A stretch of 64,000 nt of DNA from Mucilaginibacter jinjuensis (GCF_028596025.1 NZ_CP117167.1:434001-498000), one strand, 5' to 3'. Shown: positions 32,930 through 42,414, numbered from the stretch's first letter. Made by a program: numbers and translations. The notes: generated by a model not told the origin, from the sequence alone.

Positions 32930-33988
32930 ATGTCAAAACCCTCGGTGTTAGTCACGTTTGATTCCATGTTTAATTCAAATTCTGGTTATCATTCATTCGG
33001 TCGGGGGCTTGGCGATGCGCTGATTGATCAAAACCACGATCTGTTTAAACTGCACTATTACCTGTTTAAAAGCACCGAATATCAGTTTGACGGCAAGGTT
33101 GATATTGTATACCTCTCTAAACTGTACAATATCTATTTCCCGCAGAGAAATGAGTTTGACCTGGTGCATTTTACAGACCCGAGATGCCGCTTAAAGCCCA
33201 AGTCGGTAAAAAGTAAAAAGATCATCACCATCCACGATTTAAATAAGGTACATATTAAACAAAGCAAACCGCACCGCATAAAGGCTTATGTAGAAAAGGT
33301 GAGGCGGTACGTTGCCCAGTGCGACAGGGTGGTTGCGATATCTAAATTTGTAGCGCAGGATATATTAACCTATATGCCCGAAACCAAGGATAAGCTAAGT
33401 GTAATATATAATGGTGCCGACAGGTTGGTTGTGCCCGAAAATCATCAGCCTGCTTATCTGCCCAAAAAGAAACTCCTGTTTACTATTGGTTTGCTATCAG
33501 TGCAAAAAGGCTTTCACCTATTGCCTTGTTTGTTGAAGGATAACGATTACGAACTGGTGATCTCGGGCCCGGAAACCCCGCACAAGCAAAGAATAATTGA
33601 GGAGGCCGAAAAATACAATGTGCAGGATAGGGTAACTATAACCGGAACGATAAGTGATGATGACAAAGCCTGGTATTTTAAAAACTGCAGTGCCTTTGTT
33701 TTTCCATCCATTGCCGAAGGGTTTGGTTTGCCTGTTATTGAGGCCATGCATTTCGGCAAGCCTGTTTTCTTGTCTAAATTTACTTCTCTGCCAGAAGTTG
33801 GCGGAGACAAGGCCTGGTATTTCGACACCTTTGAGCCGGAAGATATGCAGCAGGTTTTTAATAAAGGTATGCGCGAGTATGCAGAAACCAATCCATCTGA
33901 GGCTATTGCAGCACATGCGGCCCAATTTTCGTGGGAGAAGAGCGCTCAGCAATACCTGCAATTATACCGGGATTGTTTAAACAGTTAG
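32930..33988 (+). CDS. GT4-type glycosyltransferase
   Basis: A 352-residue GT-B fold glycosyltransferase (family GT4/glycos_transf_1). The N-terminal acceptor domain begins PSVLVTFDSMFNSNSGYHSF. The donor domain has LFTIGLLSVQKGFHLLPCLL, GTISDDDKAWYFKNCSAFVF and the EX7E-type motif in PSIAEGFGLPVIEAMHFGKP (the two Glu hold the nucleotide sugar). It acts at the cytoplasmic face of the inner membrane to build a surface glycan. First of a run of glycan genes; the next starts 4 bases on. Confidence 0.88.
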   Translation: MSKPSVLVTFDSMFNSNSGYHSFGRGLGDALIDQNHDLFKLHYYLFKSTEYQFDGKVDIVYLSKLYNIYFPQRNEFDLVHFTDPRCRLKPKSVKSKKIITIHDLNKVHIKQSKPHRIKAYVEKVRRYVAQCDRVVAISKFVAQDILTYMPETKDKLSVIYNGADRLVVPENHQPAYLPKKKLLFTIGLLSVQKGFHLLPCLLKDNDYELVISGPETPHKQRIIEEAEKYNVQDRVTITGTISDDDKAWYFKNCSAFVFPSIAEGFGLPVIEAMHFGKPVFLSKFTSLPEVGGDKAWYFDTFEPEDMQQVFNKGMREYAETNPSEAIAAHAAQFSWEKSAQQYLQLYRDCLNS

Positions 33989-33992
33989 GCCG

Positions 33993-34967
33993 ATGTTTTT
34001 TAAGAAGTTAAGCGCAAAGATCAGGAAGAACAGGATTGGTTATTACGCCAAAACCTTTCTAAGGCAATTGCCTCCGGCCGGGCTTTACGAAAGCATGTTA
34101 TCTAAAAAGCTAACAACTATTAAGCAGTTTGATAAAGCTTACCTGGCCGAGCGGGTGGACTATTATAACAAGCTTAACAAAGCTACAGAATTAGGCGATG
34201 ATGCCTTTGCATTAAAAGATATGCAGATGCGCCAAAGCCCCAAAACATACAACTTCGACACATTTGAGTATAGCCGGTACTTCGACAGAAATCTTAAAAT
34301 TAGTTTGCTGCGCGGCGATGTTACCCATGTGCCGGATACACCATCTATACAGAAAAGCCGTCCCGTTGATGGCGATAATGTCAATGCCGTTTTATTGAAC
34401 CTGGATAAAAAGCGCCACTTTGTATTTATAAAGGATAATGTAAAGTTTAGCGATAAGAAAGATATGCTGATTGGTCGCGGTAACATGACCCAGCCACATC
34501 GGATCAGGTTTATGGAGCAATACTTCGATAATCCACTATGCGATCTGGGGCAGGTGAATAAAGAAGGCGGCAACCCGAAATGGATCAAACCTAAAATTTC
34601 GATAGCCGAACATTTAGCTTACAAGTTTATATTAAGCCTGGAGGGTAATGATGTAGCCACCAACCTAAAGTGGATCATGTCATCAAGTTCCATCGCCGTA
34701 ATGCCCAAACCTAAATACGAAACCTGGTTTATGGAAGGCCGCTTAGTTGCCGATCATCATTATATATTAATTAAGGATGACTATAGTGACCTGGAAGAGA
34801 AGCTACAGTACTATATCGCCCATCCCGAAAAAGCACAGGCTATTGTAAACAATGCCAATGCCTTTGTTAAACAATTTTTTAATAAAAAGCAGGAAGATCT
34901 GATTGCCCTGCTGGTACTGGAGAAATACTTTTATTATACCTCACAAATAGCTGAGCGATCTATCTGA
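33993..34967 (+). CDS. GT90/CAP10-type LPS-modifying glycosyltransferase
   Basis: A 324-residue glycosyltransferase of family 90 (PF05686, Glyco_transf_90, CAP10-like). The family core is clear in the second half: AEHLAYKFILSLEGNDVATN and LKWIMSSSSIAVMPKPKYET, then WFMEGRLVADHHYI. Members transfer xylose or glucose to proteins or polysaccharide, in bacteria typically LPS. It begins 4 bases after the GT4 gene, in the same operon. Confidence 0.82.
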   Translation: MFFKKLSAKIRKNRIGYYAKTFLRQLPPAGLYESMLSKKLTTIKQFDKAYLAERVDYYNKLNKATELGDDAFALKDMQMRQSPKTYNFDTFEYSRYFDRNLKISLLRGDVTHVPDTPSIQKSRPVDGDNVNAVLLNLDKKRHFVFIKDNVKFSDKKDMLIGRGNMTQPHRIRFMEQYFDNPLCDLGQVNKEGGNPKWIKPKISIAEHLAYKFILSLEGNDVATNLKWIMSSSSIAVMPKPKYETWFMEGRLVADHHYILIKDDYSDLEEKLQYYIAHPEKAQAIVNNANAFVKQFFNKKQEDLIALLVLEKYFYYTSQIAERSI

Positions 34968-35123
34968 TTGCCATTATAATTGTTACGTAAGGTTTTTGTC
35001 TTTATATAATATATCATCCCTATCAACGTAATAATCAGTGATGTTTTTCGCAGAAATTAACGGTGTTGTAACATTGCTTAAATAGCCAACTCAAATTAAA
35101 TAGGTAATAACCACCGTTATTAA

Positions 35124-35131
35124 TATTTTTG
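35124..35131 (+). promoter_or_regulatory. Promoter -7 element of the MsbA-type gene
   Basis: TATTTTTG fits TAnnTTTG, 18 bases before the ATG at 35150. Confidence 0.55.
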
Positions 35132-35149
35132 CAAACTATAATATTTTAG

Positions 35150-36982
35150 ATGAAGACTTATTTCAGGCTGCTCTCATTCGCAAAACCCATCGAGAAGTTT
35201 GCCATTCCTTATATCGTGTTTACCCTTTTATATGTTCTTTTCAGTACTACGGTGTTGGCCTTATTAGGGCCTTTGCTTAATACCCTGTTTCTAACAAATA
35301 TTGCTGCGGGTACGCACACGGTTTTGTTAGCAAAGCCAGGTTCGTATCTTGATTTTGAGGCATGGTTTAAATATTATCTGCAATATTATGTACATAATTA
35401 TGGAGCCTGGGGGGCTTTAAAATTTGTAGTCGGGGTAATTATAGTTGCAGTTGTATTAGGCAACCTGTTTAGGTATCTCTCTGCCCGCACTATGGAAAAT
35501 TTGCGTGTACATACCTTGTTGAATTTCAGAAAAGCAGTTTTTGATAACGTAATGAACCTGCATCTGGGCTATTTCAGTAACGAGCGTAAAGGTGATATTA
35601 TATCAAAAATAGCTTCTGATGTGCAGGTGGTACAATATTCGGTAACAGGTACTTTGCAGGTTATATTTAAAGAGCCGGTAACACTTATTGCATTTCTGGT
35701 AACCCTGTTTTTAATATCAACCAAATTAACTTTGTATTCGTTGCTGGTAATACCGGTATCGGGCTTTATTATATCACGCATTGTTAAACGCTTAAAGGCG
35801 CAAGCAATAGCAGCGCAGCAGTCTTACGGAAATATGATTAGTTACCTTGACGAAGCGCTTTCGGGTATCAAAATTATTAAGGCTTTTAATGCGGTGGATT
35901 TTATTAAAGGCCGTTTTAACAGCGAAAACACTAATTATTCGAGAATCACCAAGTCAATGGCAAGGCGCCAACAATTGGCATCACCGGTTTCGGAAGCCAT
36001 GAGTGTTACCATGGTTGCCTTTATTGTGTTATATGGAGGGTACCTGATTCTTAACCATAAGTCGGAGCTAAGCCCGGGGCAGTTTATTGCCTACATCGCT
36101 TTGTTCTCACAACTCATGCGCCCGGCAAAGGCCATTTCAGATTCATTTAGTAACATCCACTCGGGCATAGCTGCAGGTGAGCGTGTGCTGGAGTTAATTG
36201 ATACCAAACCTGCCATTGTTGATGCGCCGGATGCTGTAGCCATTACCGACTTTAAACAGGGCATCCAGTTTAAAGATGTAACCTTTGCTTACGACGAGAA
36301 GGAGGTGCTTTCGCATATCAATTTCACGGTGCCCAAAGGTAAAACAGTAGCATTGGTTGGCCCATCAGGCGGAGGTAAATCTACTATGATGGATCTGATT
36401 CCGCGTTTTATAGAACCACAAACCGGACAAATATTAATAGACGGCCAGGATATTCGCAGCCTGACTACAGAATCGGTACGTGCACTGATGGGTATTGTTA
36501 ACCAGGAGTCGATCTTATTTAACGATACCATTTATAATAACATAGCATTTGCTAAACCAAATGCTACGCCCGAAGAGGTGATGGCCGCTGCCCGCATTGC
36601 CAATGCGCATAATTTTATTGAAGAAACGGAGCAAGGCTATCAAACCAATATCGGCGACCGCGGTACCAAGCTATCAGGCGGCCAACGTCAGCGGATCTGT
36701 ATTGCTCGGGCGGTGCTGGCTAATCCGCCATTGATGTTGTTGGATGAGGCAACCTCAGCATTGGATACCGAATCTGAAAAACTGGTTCAGGATGCCTTGA
36801 ACAATTTGATGAAGAACCGTACTTCGCTTATCATTGCGCACCGTTTAAGTACCATACAAAATGCCGATATAATTATTGTGCTCGAAGCCGGCAAGGTGGT
36901 AGAGCAAGGTACGCATGCCGAACTGATTGCTGCCAATGGTTTATACCGTAAGCTGATTGATATGCAAACTTTTAATTCATAA
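35150..36982 (+). CDS. MsbA-type ABC exporter (lipid/glycan flippase)
   Basis: A 610-residue half-transporter with six membrane helices in about residues 15-320 and a C-terminal ATPase: Walker A GPSGGGKSTMMD near 402, Q-loop VNQESILFN near 445, signature LSGGQRQRICIA near 502, Walker B LMLLDEATSALD near 525, and the H-loop in IAHRLSTI near 558. An extended periplasmic loop between helices 1 and 2 (about 55-95) is larger than in E. coli MsbA. Its place between glycosyltransferase genes suggests it flips a lipid-linked sugar or lipid A-like molecule. Confidence 0.92.
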   Translation: MKTYFRLLSFAKPIEKFAIPYIVFTLLYVLFSTTVLALLGPLLNTLFLTNIAAGTHTVLLAKPGSYLDFEAWFKYYLQYYVHNYGAWGALKFVVGVIIVAVVLGNLFRYLSARTMENLRVHTLLNFRKAVFDNVMNLHLGYFSNERKGDIISKIASDVQVVQYSVTGTLQVIFKEPVTLIAFLVTLFLISTKLTLYSLLVIPVSGFIISRIVKRLKAQAIAAQQSYGNMISYLDEALSGIKIIKAFNAVDFIKGRFNSENTNYSRITKSMARRQQLASPVSEAMSVTMVAFIVLYGGYLILNHKSELSPGQFIAYIALFSQLMRPAKAISDSFSNIHSGIAAGERVLELIDTKPAIVDAPDAVAITDFKQGIQFKDVTFAYDEKEVLSHINFTVPKGKTVALVGPSGGGKSTMMDLIPRFIEPQTGQILIDGQDIRSLTTESVRALMGIVNQESILFNDTIYNNIAFAKPNATPEEVMAAARIANAHNFIEETEQGYQTNIGDRGTKLSGGQRQRICIARAVLANPPLMLLDEATSALDTESEKLVQDALNNLMKNRTSLIIAHRLSTIQNADIIIVLEAGKVVEQGTHAELIAANGLYRKLIDMQTFNS

Positions 36983-37028
36983 AATCCGGCAGGAAATAAA
37001 AATAAACCTGCCTGTAACATAACATCTG

Positions 37029-37065
37029 CCATAACCCGTACTTTATAATAAGGGTTATGGTAAAT
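37029..37065 (+). terminator. Probable terminator after the MsbA-type gene
   Basis: The hairpin CCATAACCC / GGGTTATGG with a 14-base loop, about 46 bases after the stop, is followed only by TAAATTTAAT, so termination may be weak. A smaller hairpin GGCAGG / CCTGCC precedes it. Confidence 0.5.
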
Positions 37066-37106
37066 TTAATAAACCTAAACCCTAATCGCTGGCGTAATAG
37101 ACATAA

Positions 37107-37703
37107 ATGATATACCACGACTCTCACAATAACACAATTACTACAGAAGCCATATCTGGCTTGCCGGCTAACTATTTATTATATGTTGGTGAACGTACAG
37201 CGCATAAAAATTTCAACCGTTTATTACATTGTTTTGCCGGTCTCATCAATCAACATCCGGATTTGTACCTTATTTGTGCCAATGGAGGAGCTTTTAATAC
37301 AGAAGAAATTCTGCTGATTAAAAAGTTGAATATTAATGAACATTGCCGCCAGATTAACGTAAATGAGTCCTCATTAAATTACCTGTACCAGCAGGCCAAA
37401 GTGTTTGTATTCCCATCGTTATATGAGGGGTTTGGTTACCCGCTGCTCGATGCTTTTAAAATAGGTTGTGCCGTAGCTGCCAGTAATACCAGCAGTTTCC
37501 CTGAAGTAGGTGGCGATGCCGTACATTACTTTAACCCAGACGATACCCACAGCATGTACAAGGCCATTCACGAATTATTGGCTGATACTTTGCTCAGAAA
37601 GCAGTATATTGATGAAGGGTACGAGCAGCTAAAACATTTTGCTTTAGCACGCGAGATTGAAGATACCCTGAACTTTTATACCAAGGTAACAGGCCGCCAA
37701 TAA
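37107..37703 (+). CDS. Glycosyltransferase, donor-domain half only
   Basis: A 198-residue protein matching only the C-terminal nucleotide-sugar domain of a GT4 glycosyltransferase: YLLYVGERTAHKNFNRLLHC near the start, SSLNYLYQQAKVFVFPSLYE near residue 90 and YEGFGYPLLDAFKIGCAVAA with the two Glu/Asp positions of the EX7E motif altered to E...D. Normal proteins of this family are 350-400 residues, so the acceptor-binding half is missing. An in-frame TAA immediately precedes the ATG, so there is no hidden upstream extension. Stop and the next ATG touch (TAAATG), so it is still translated with the cluster. It may be a remnant or act as a partner of another protein. Confidence 0.75.
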   Translation: MIYHDSHNNTITTEAISGLPANYLLYVGERTAHKNFNRLLHCFAGLINQHPDLYLICANGGAFNTEEILLIKKLNINEHCRQINVNESSLNYLYQQAKVFVFPSLYEGFGYPLLDAFKIGCAVAASNTSSFPEVGGDAVHYFNPDDTHSMYKAIHELLADTLLRKQYIDEGYEQLKHFALAREIEDTLNFYTKVTGRQ

Positions 37704-38636
37704 ATGAATTATAAAACGCATTCGCCGGTATTACTGCTATTATTTAATCGCCCCGATACTACCAGGCGGGTGTTTGAGGCTATCAGGCTGGCGGCACCTG
37801 CGCGTTTATATATCGCTGCTGATGGCCCGCGAAAAGATCGTGAGCAGGAAGCTGTATTATGCGTAGAGGCGAAAGAAGTAGTTAATCATATTGATTGGCC
37901 ATGCGAGGTAAAAACATTGTTCCGGGAACAAAACCTGGGATGTAAAGAAGCCGTATCATCTGCCATAGATTGGTTTTTTGAGCAGGAAGAAGAAGGTATT
38001 ATCCTTGAAGATGATTGCCTGCCATCCAACGATTTCTTTCGGTTTTGTGATCAAATGCTGGAGCGCTACCGTTTCGATACCCGTATCAGGCATATTGGCG
38101 GGAGCAACCTGCAACAAGGCAAGCAATGGGGCGAAGCCAGTTATTATTGCTCTAACCTTACCCATGTTTGGGGCTGGGCAAGCTGGCGCAGGGTATGGCA
38201 GCAGTACGATAAAGAATTAACTGCTTATACTGCCGAAGATGTGCAGAATGCATTCGCCAATATTTTTACCGAGCCCATCATCGTTAATACCTGGGTGCAA
38301 ATGTTTAAGCAACTAAATGCCGGGCAAATTGATACCTGGGATTATCAGCTTACTTTCATCAATTTTTTTAATAACAGCCTTTCAATAATACCCAATGTAA
38401 ACCTTATCAGTAATATCGGTTTTGGTGATGGCGCTACACATACAATTGATGCTGCAAACAGGTATGCCTCGCTGCCACATCAGCCATTGGGCAATATTGT
38501 GCATCCTTTGTACATTGTGCCTCAAAAGCAAGCCGACTATAATACGCTGGCGTATGATTTTGATGTGGAGCGGATAAAACGCAAGAATGCTAAACTACAT
38601 CGCCGGATAAAACGTTGGTTTAAAAACAAAAGATAA
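37704..38636 (+). CDS. GT2-like nucleotide-sugar transferase
   Basis: A 310-residue GT-A fold protein of the HlpA-like (hemolytic protein) nucleotide-diphospho-sugar transferase group. It opens VLLLLFNRPDTTRRVFEAIR, has ADGPRKDREQE near residue 40, the metal-binding triad EEGIILEDDCLPSNDFF near 91-107 and WGWASWRRVW near 153-162. It contains no signal or membrane segment. Genes of this type are common in O-antigen and capsule clusters. It directly abuts the half-glycosyltransferase gene. Confidence 0.85.
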   Translation: MNYKTHSPVLLLLFNRPDTTRRVFEAIRLAAPARLYIAADGPRKDREQEAVLCVEAKEVVNHIDWPCEVKTLFREQNLGCKEAVSSAIDWFFEQEEEGIILEDDCLPSNDFFRFCDQMLERYRFDTRIRHIGGSNLQQGKQWGEASYYCSNLTHVWGWASWRRVWQQYDKELTAYTAEDVQNAFANIFTEPIIVNTWVQMFKQLNAGQIDTWDYQLTFINFFNNSLSIIPNVNLISNIGFGDGATHTIDAANRYASLPHQPLGNIVHPLYIVPQKQADYNTLAYDFDVERIKRKNAKLHRRIKRWFKNKR

Positions 38637-38650
38637 CAAGGATTACATAA

Positions 38651-39589
38651 ATGACGGATAACAAGTTGGTTTCAATTGCCATGTGCACCTATAATGGCGA
38701 ACGTTTTCTGAAACAGCAGATAGATTCGCTTATCAACCAGACCTACAAAAACCTGGAGATCATTATTGTAGATGATGGCTCGAAAGATGCAACCGTTGAT
38801 ATGGTTAATGCTTACGCTGCACAAGATGCCCGTATCAGATTTATCCGGAATGAAAAAAACCTTGGTTACGTAAAAAACTTTGAAAAAGCCATTGGTTTAT
38901 GTACTGGCGATTTTATTGCGCTTAGTGACCAGGACGATGAGTGGGATTTAAATAAGATCCAGCTGCTTGTTGAAAACATCGGCGATAATATCCTCATTTA
39001 TCACAATTCATTATTGGTTGAAGAAGGTGGGAAACCAATATGCCTGCTATCAGAAGTGCTGAATATGTACGAAGGCGATAGCCCCTTGCCTTTTGTTTTT
39101 TACAACTGTGTATCGGGCCATAGCTGTATGTTTAAAAAGGAGCTGGTACCTCATTTGGGAAGCTTTGACCCTAATTACTTTCATGATTGGTGGATTGCCT
39201 TTGTAGCCGGAAGCTTTGGGCGTATTAAGTTTTTAAACATGCCTTTAGTAAATTACAGGCAGCACGGCACTGCCAACACAGATATACTGAAAGCACGGGA
39301 TAAGGGAAAGGCGCTTATAAACCCTGTTAAATACAAAGAGTTTAAGTTAACCGGCCTATACCACATGGCTACGGTAAAAGGTAAATCGTACGGTGTAATA
39401 ACCAAACTCATATACCTGCTTGAGCACAAAAATATACTAAACTCGTTCAAGCTTTTCCAGCTGTTGCTGGCTAATTATAAAGAGATGTATTTCTTTAAAA
39501 AGAAAAGCAACATCAGTAAAATCAACTATATCCGTAAAGCCAGTTTTCACACCCGCGATTTCTGGTTAGCGGCCAACGATCCACTTTAA
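38651..39589 (+). CDS. Glycosyltransferase family 2
   Basis: A 312-residue GT2 enzyme. SIAMCTYNGERFLKQQIDSL (residues 8-27), EIIIVDDGSKDAT (36-48), FIALSDQDDEW (87-97, the DXD-like metal site) and a WWIAF stretch near 178 match rhamnosyl/galactosyl transferases that modify LPS or capsule. It lies 15 bases after the previous gene and overlaps the convergent acyltransferase gene by 24 bases at the 3' ends. Confidence 0.88.
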   Translation: MTDNKLVSIAMCTYNGERFLKQQIDSLINQTYKNLEIIIVDDGSKDATVDMVNAYAAQDARIRFIRNEKNLGYVKNFEKAIGLCTGDFIALSDQDDEWDLNKIQLLVENIGDNILIYHNSLLVEEGGKPICLLSEVLNMYEGDSPLPFVFYNCVSGHSCMFKKELVPHLGSFDPNYFHDWWIAFVAGSFGRIKFLNMPLVNYRQHGTANTDILKARDKGKALINPVKYKEFKLTGLYHMATVKGKSYGVITKLIYLLEHKNILNSFKLFQLLLANYKEMYFFKKKSNISKINYIRKASFHTRDFWLAANDPL

Positions 39590-40654
39590 TTTGGAGGCAT
39601 TGAGCAGCCTTACCAGGAAATAGGCTAAGAAATAGGTAAGCACGGTTCGCAATAACAGAAAGCCTAAAACCATAGGAAATGAAAGCGACTCCCACGAATA
39701 TTTTAACGGCTTAAATATCAATGGTAATATGCTGCTTACAATAACGGTTTGCAGCAGGTAAATGCCATAGGTTGTTTCGCGTGGTTTTAAGAACTTTACA
39801 AAGTTAAACTGCTTTATTCGCAATAATAAAAAGAAGCAGGCCAGCGAGTACAATATATTGCTTACACGCAGAGTATTAAAAGGATCAACGCTGTTCATCC
39901 CTTTTAATATTTCGGCCTCGTACATGCCTAAAAGCAAGGTTACAATACACAACACTATCCATAAGGTGTATGATGTCCCGCTAATCCATTTCTCCAAAGC
40001 ATCAAGCTTTTGGTTAAACTGCGCACCCAGCCATAAAAAGAAAACAAAGCCCAAAATAGCGGTTGAGTGGCGTGGCTGTATCGTTTCGGTATAAATATTT
40101 ACAGCATACAGCAAAGTAAAGCCCAGCAGTATGGCCCCAAACCATTTGTTGTAAAGATGTTTTTTAAACATCAGTAATATGGTAATGCAGATTAAGAAGT
40201 TAGGAATAAACCAGAAACTGCTGTACAGGTAAACAATGCTAAGTTGCCACATCAGTTTATCATGAAACTCGGGCGGGATAACCCCGTGGTTAAAGCGGGT
40301 AATGCGGATAAAGTCGTCAATCAACAGCGTTAATAAAAATACGGTGGTCCAAAATAACCAGGGAATAAAAGTACTGTCTAACCGGCGCTTAAGGTATTGG
40401 CCGGGTGTATAGTCGGTAAATTTTTCACCGATTAAAAAACCCGCTAACAAGAAAAAGCCAATAGTGCCAAACTTGCCGAACTGCGTGATAAACGAAAATA
40501 TATTGGCCTCCATGGCCGATTTGGGGTGATACATGCCATCACTAAAATTTGTGGCGTGCTCCATCACAATGCTCATCATGCAAATACACCTGATAGAATC
40601 AACAAAAGCATAATTTCTTTTGGGTTGTGGTGTATCGTTAACTAAGTTTTGCAT
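39566..40654 (-). CDS. Membrane acyltransferase (OafA/YrhL-like)
   Basis: A 362-residue acyltransferase-3 family protein with about ten membrane helices. The first has RNYAFVDSIRCICMMSIVMEH, where Arg and the final His correspond to the family's conserved R/D and H residues. GFFLLAGFLIGEKF near residue 76 and a PGQYLKRRL cytoplasmic loop near 100 follow. Such proteins O-acetylate surface sugars. It runs against the cluster on the opposite strand but ends inside the GT2 gene, a tight convergent overlap. Confidence 0.85.
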   Translation of the reverse strand: MQNLVNDTPQPKRNYAFVDSIRCICMMSIVMEHATNFSDGMYHPKSAMEANIFSFITQFGKFGTIGFFLLAGFLIGEKFTDYTPGQYLKRRLDSTFIPWLFWTTVFLLTLLIDDFIRITRFNHGVIPPEFHDKLMWQLSIVYLYSSFWFIPNFLICITILLMFKKHLYNKWFGAILLGFTLLYAVNIYTETIQPRHSTAILGFVFFLWLGAQFNQKLDALEKWISGTSYTLWIVLCIVTLLLGMYEAEILKGMNSVDPFNTLRVSNILYSLACFFLLLRIKQFNFVKFLKPRETTYGIYLLQTVIVSSILPLIFKPLKYSWESLSFPMVLGFLLLRTVLTYFLAYFLVRLLNASKLKWIVGR

Positions 40655-40825
40655 AAATAAACAGGTAAAAAAAATATAATCCCTCTACAACGTAAACAAT
40701 GTGCCGTAGGGTATACAACATTACAATTAATTGACAATATTAGGGTTTTGTAACAACTTTTTTAATCAAGTATAGCATTGGTGCAAGTATTTAAAAGCTT
40801 TAAATACATAACAGGCCAATTTTAT

Positions 40826-40833
40826 TAGCTTTG
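40826..40833 (+). promoter_or_regulatory. Promoter -7 element of the GT92-like gene
   Basis: TAGCTTTG fits TAnnTTTG, 14 bases before the ATG at 40848. Confidence 0.5.
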
Positions 40834-40847
40834 GCATACATTAAGCT

Positions 40848-41669
40848 ATGGCATTTAAAACATTAAGAAACTGGGTTTATTCTGCCGCCTTCTGGAGGGG
40901 GAAAAGTTATTATTTATCGATAGGCTGTATTGTAAAAGATGAGGATGAGTACCTGGAAGAGTGGATTAACTACCACCTTAAAATTGGGGTTCAGCATTTT
41001 TTTATTTATGATAACCAAAGTACTAAGCCGGTTAAGCAGCTAATGAAAGAGCTTAACTTAAGCCAATATGTTACTGTGGTGCCTATAGCCGGCGAGGTGA
41101 AACAGTTGGTTGCTTACACTAACTGCATTAAAAGGTTCAGGATTATTTCGCGCTGGATTGCTTTTATTGATGTTGATGAGTTTATTGTACCCAAATTAAC
41201 CCATGGCAACCTGCCCGCGCTGTTAAAAGAGTATGAAGCTTATGGAGGCCTGGCTATCAACTGGCAAATGTTTGGTTCTGCAGGCCATGTTAAACGTACA
41301 GGAAAGCCGGTAGTTGAGAGTTTCTTACAACGGGCAGAAAAAGATTTTCATATTAACAGGCACGTTAAAAGTATTGTACAACCTGTCCATGTAAAATCGG
41401 TACATGATCCGCATAGCTTTATTTACAGGGCGCCATACTATGCGGTTAACGAAAATTTTAACCGGGTTGTTGATGCTTTTTCTGATCCGAGTGTCGATAA
41501 AGTTCAGATCAATCATTATTACTGTAAATCGTTCGATCAGTTCCAGGATAAAATGAAAAGAGGATATTCGGATCGTAAAGTGGAGCGTACTATTGACCGG
41601 TTCTACTATCATGATACCGATACCAATGAGGTAGAAGATATATCGGCCCTCGAAATTGCCAGGTCTTAG
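40848..41669 (+). CDS. GT92/DUF23-type glycosyltransferase
   Basis: A 273-residue GT-A glycosyltransferase of the family 92 type. SIGCIVKDEDEYLEEWINYH (residues 24-43), GVQHFFIYDNQST (47-59) and WIAFIDVDEFIVPK (103-116, with the DVD metal site) are diagnostic, and INWQMFGSAGH near 143 also fits. Eukaryotic members are galactosyltransferases; bacterial ones sit in polysaccharide loci. It has its own promoter, separate from the main run of the cluster. Confidence 0.85.
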   Translation: MAFKTLRNWVYSAAFWRGKSYYLSIGCIVKDEDEYLEEWINYHLKIGVQHFFIYDNQSTKPVKQLMKELNLSQYVTVVPIAGEVKQLVAYTNCIKRFRIISRWIAFIDVDEFIVPKLTHGNLPALLKEYEAYGGLAINWQMFGSAGHVKRTGKPVVESFLQRAEKDFHINRHVKSIVQPVHVKSVHDPHSFIYRAPYYAVNENFNRVVDAFSDPSVDKVQINHYYCKSFDQFQDKMKRGYSDRKVERTIDRFYYHDTDTNEVEDISALEIARS

Positions 41670-41675
41670 TAAAGC

Positions 41676-41708
41676 GAAAAAGCCACCCGGTACAATTACC
41701 GGATGGCT
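41676..41708 (-). terminator. Terminator of the outer-membrane barrel gene
   Basis: The hairpin GCCACCCGGTA / TACCGGATGGC (one mismatch) has a minus-strand T-run, 32 bases past the barrel stop. It lies in the convergent gap and could also slow the GT92 transcript. Confidence 0.7.
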
Positions 41709-41739
41709 CATCAATCAATCACTTACACAAAACAAAATC

Positions 41740-42414
41740 TTAGAATCTGAAGCCTAAGCCAAACTGCCATGCCTGATTGCGATAGTTTGGTACATAAACA
41801 TCGCCATTATTGTTAATCTCATTAAAGTCGATAGTGTAACGGGCACGTAATTCAACATTACGGCTTAGGTCAAAACTTACACCGGCCACACCATCAATCA
41901 TGGTTTTATTGTAACCATTGCTGCTGTTGTTATAGTACTGCTGCGTTGATTGCGAATAACCATTATCAAAAGTATTGGTTGTTGATACCAGGAATGAGAT
42001 TTGCGGACCGAACAAGATATTAAAGCCCGGTACAACGTGGATCTTAGCCAGCAGGGGTACATCAATATAATCAGTACGTTGTTTATACTCACCATAAGAA
42101 GTTACCGAAGTATATCCTTTTTGCGAATACAGAACCTCAGGGGCAAAAGATAAGGGGTAAATGATAGGCAAATCCATTCCAACACCAATGTTAGCGCCAA
42201 TTTTAGTGCCGGTACCATACGCGTAATCGCCGTGGCCCTGAATAACATTAGCCACGTTAATACCGCCTATAATGCTAAATGCCGGGCGAAAATTATCATT
42301 ATAAGTTTCCTGGCGATTGTGGGCTCTTGGCCTTGGGCGGGGCTGGTAATACTGGGCGCTAACCGATCCTGCTATAAAAAACAGGACTATTGCAACGAAG
42401 AAGTGTTTTTTCAT
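41740..42414 (-). CDS. Outer membrane beta-barrel (porin family) protein
   Basis: A 224-residue protein with a signal peptide (residues 1-20, ending VSAQ), a short Pro/Arg-rich stretch (QPRPRPRAHNR), then alternating hydrophobic strands of an OMP_b-brl_2-type barrel of about eight strands. Typical parts are FSIIGGINVANVI, FAPEVLYSQKGY and the closing AWQFGLGFRF, with the terminal Phe used by the BAM complex. Small barrels of this kind are common in Bacteroidota; substrate or role unknown. Confidence 0.85.
   Translation of the reverse strand: MKKHFFVAIVLFFIAGSVSAQYYQPRPRPRAHNRQETYNDNFRPAFSIIGGINVANVIQGHGDYAYGTGTKIGANIGVGMDLPIIYPLSFAPEVLYSQKGYTSVTSYGEYKQRTDYIDVPLLAKIHVVPGFNILFGPQISFLVSTTNTFDNGYSQSTQQYYNNSSNGYNKTMIDGVAGVSFDLSRNVELRARYTIDFNEINNNGDVYVPNYRNQAWQFGLGFRF

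Noticed and set aside
37029..37060. Reading the CCATAACCC hairpin as an IS end or attachment site
   Set aside because: No duplicate of it, no transposase nearby, and its place after a stop fits a terminator.
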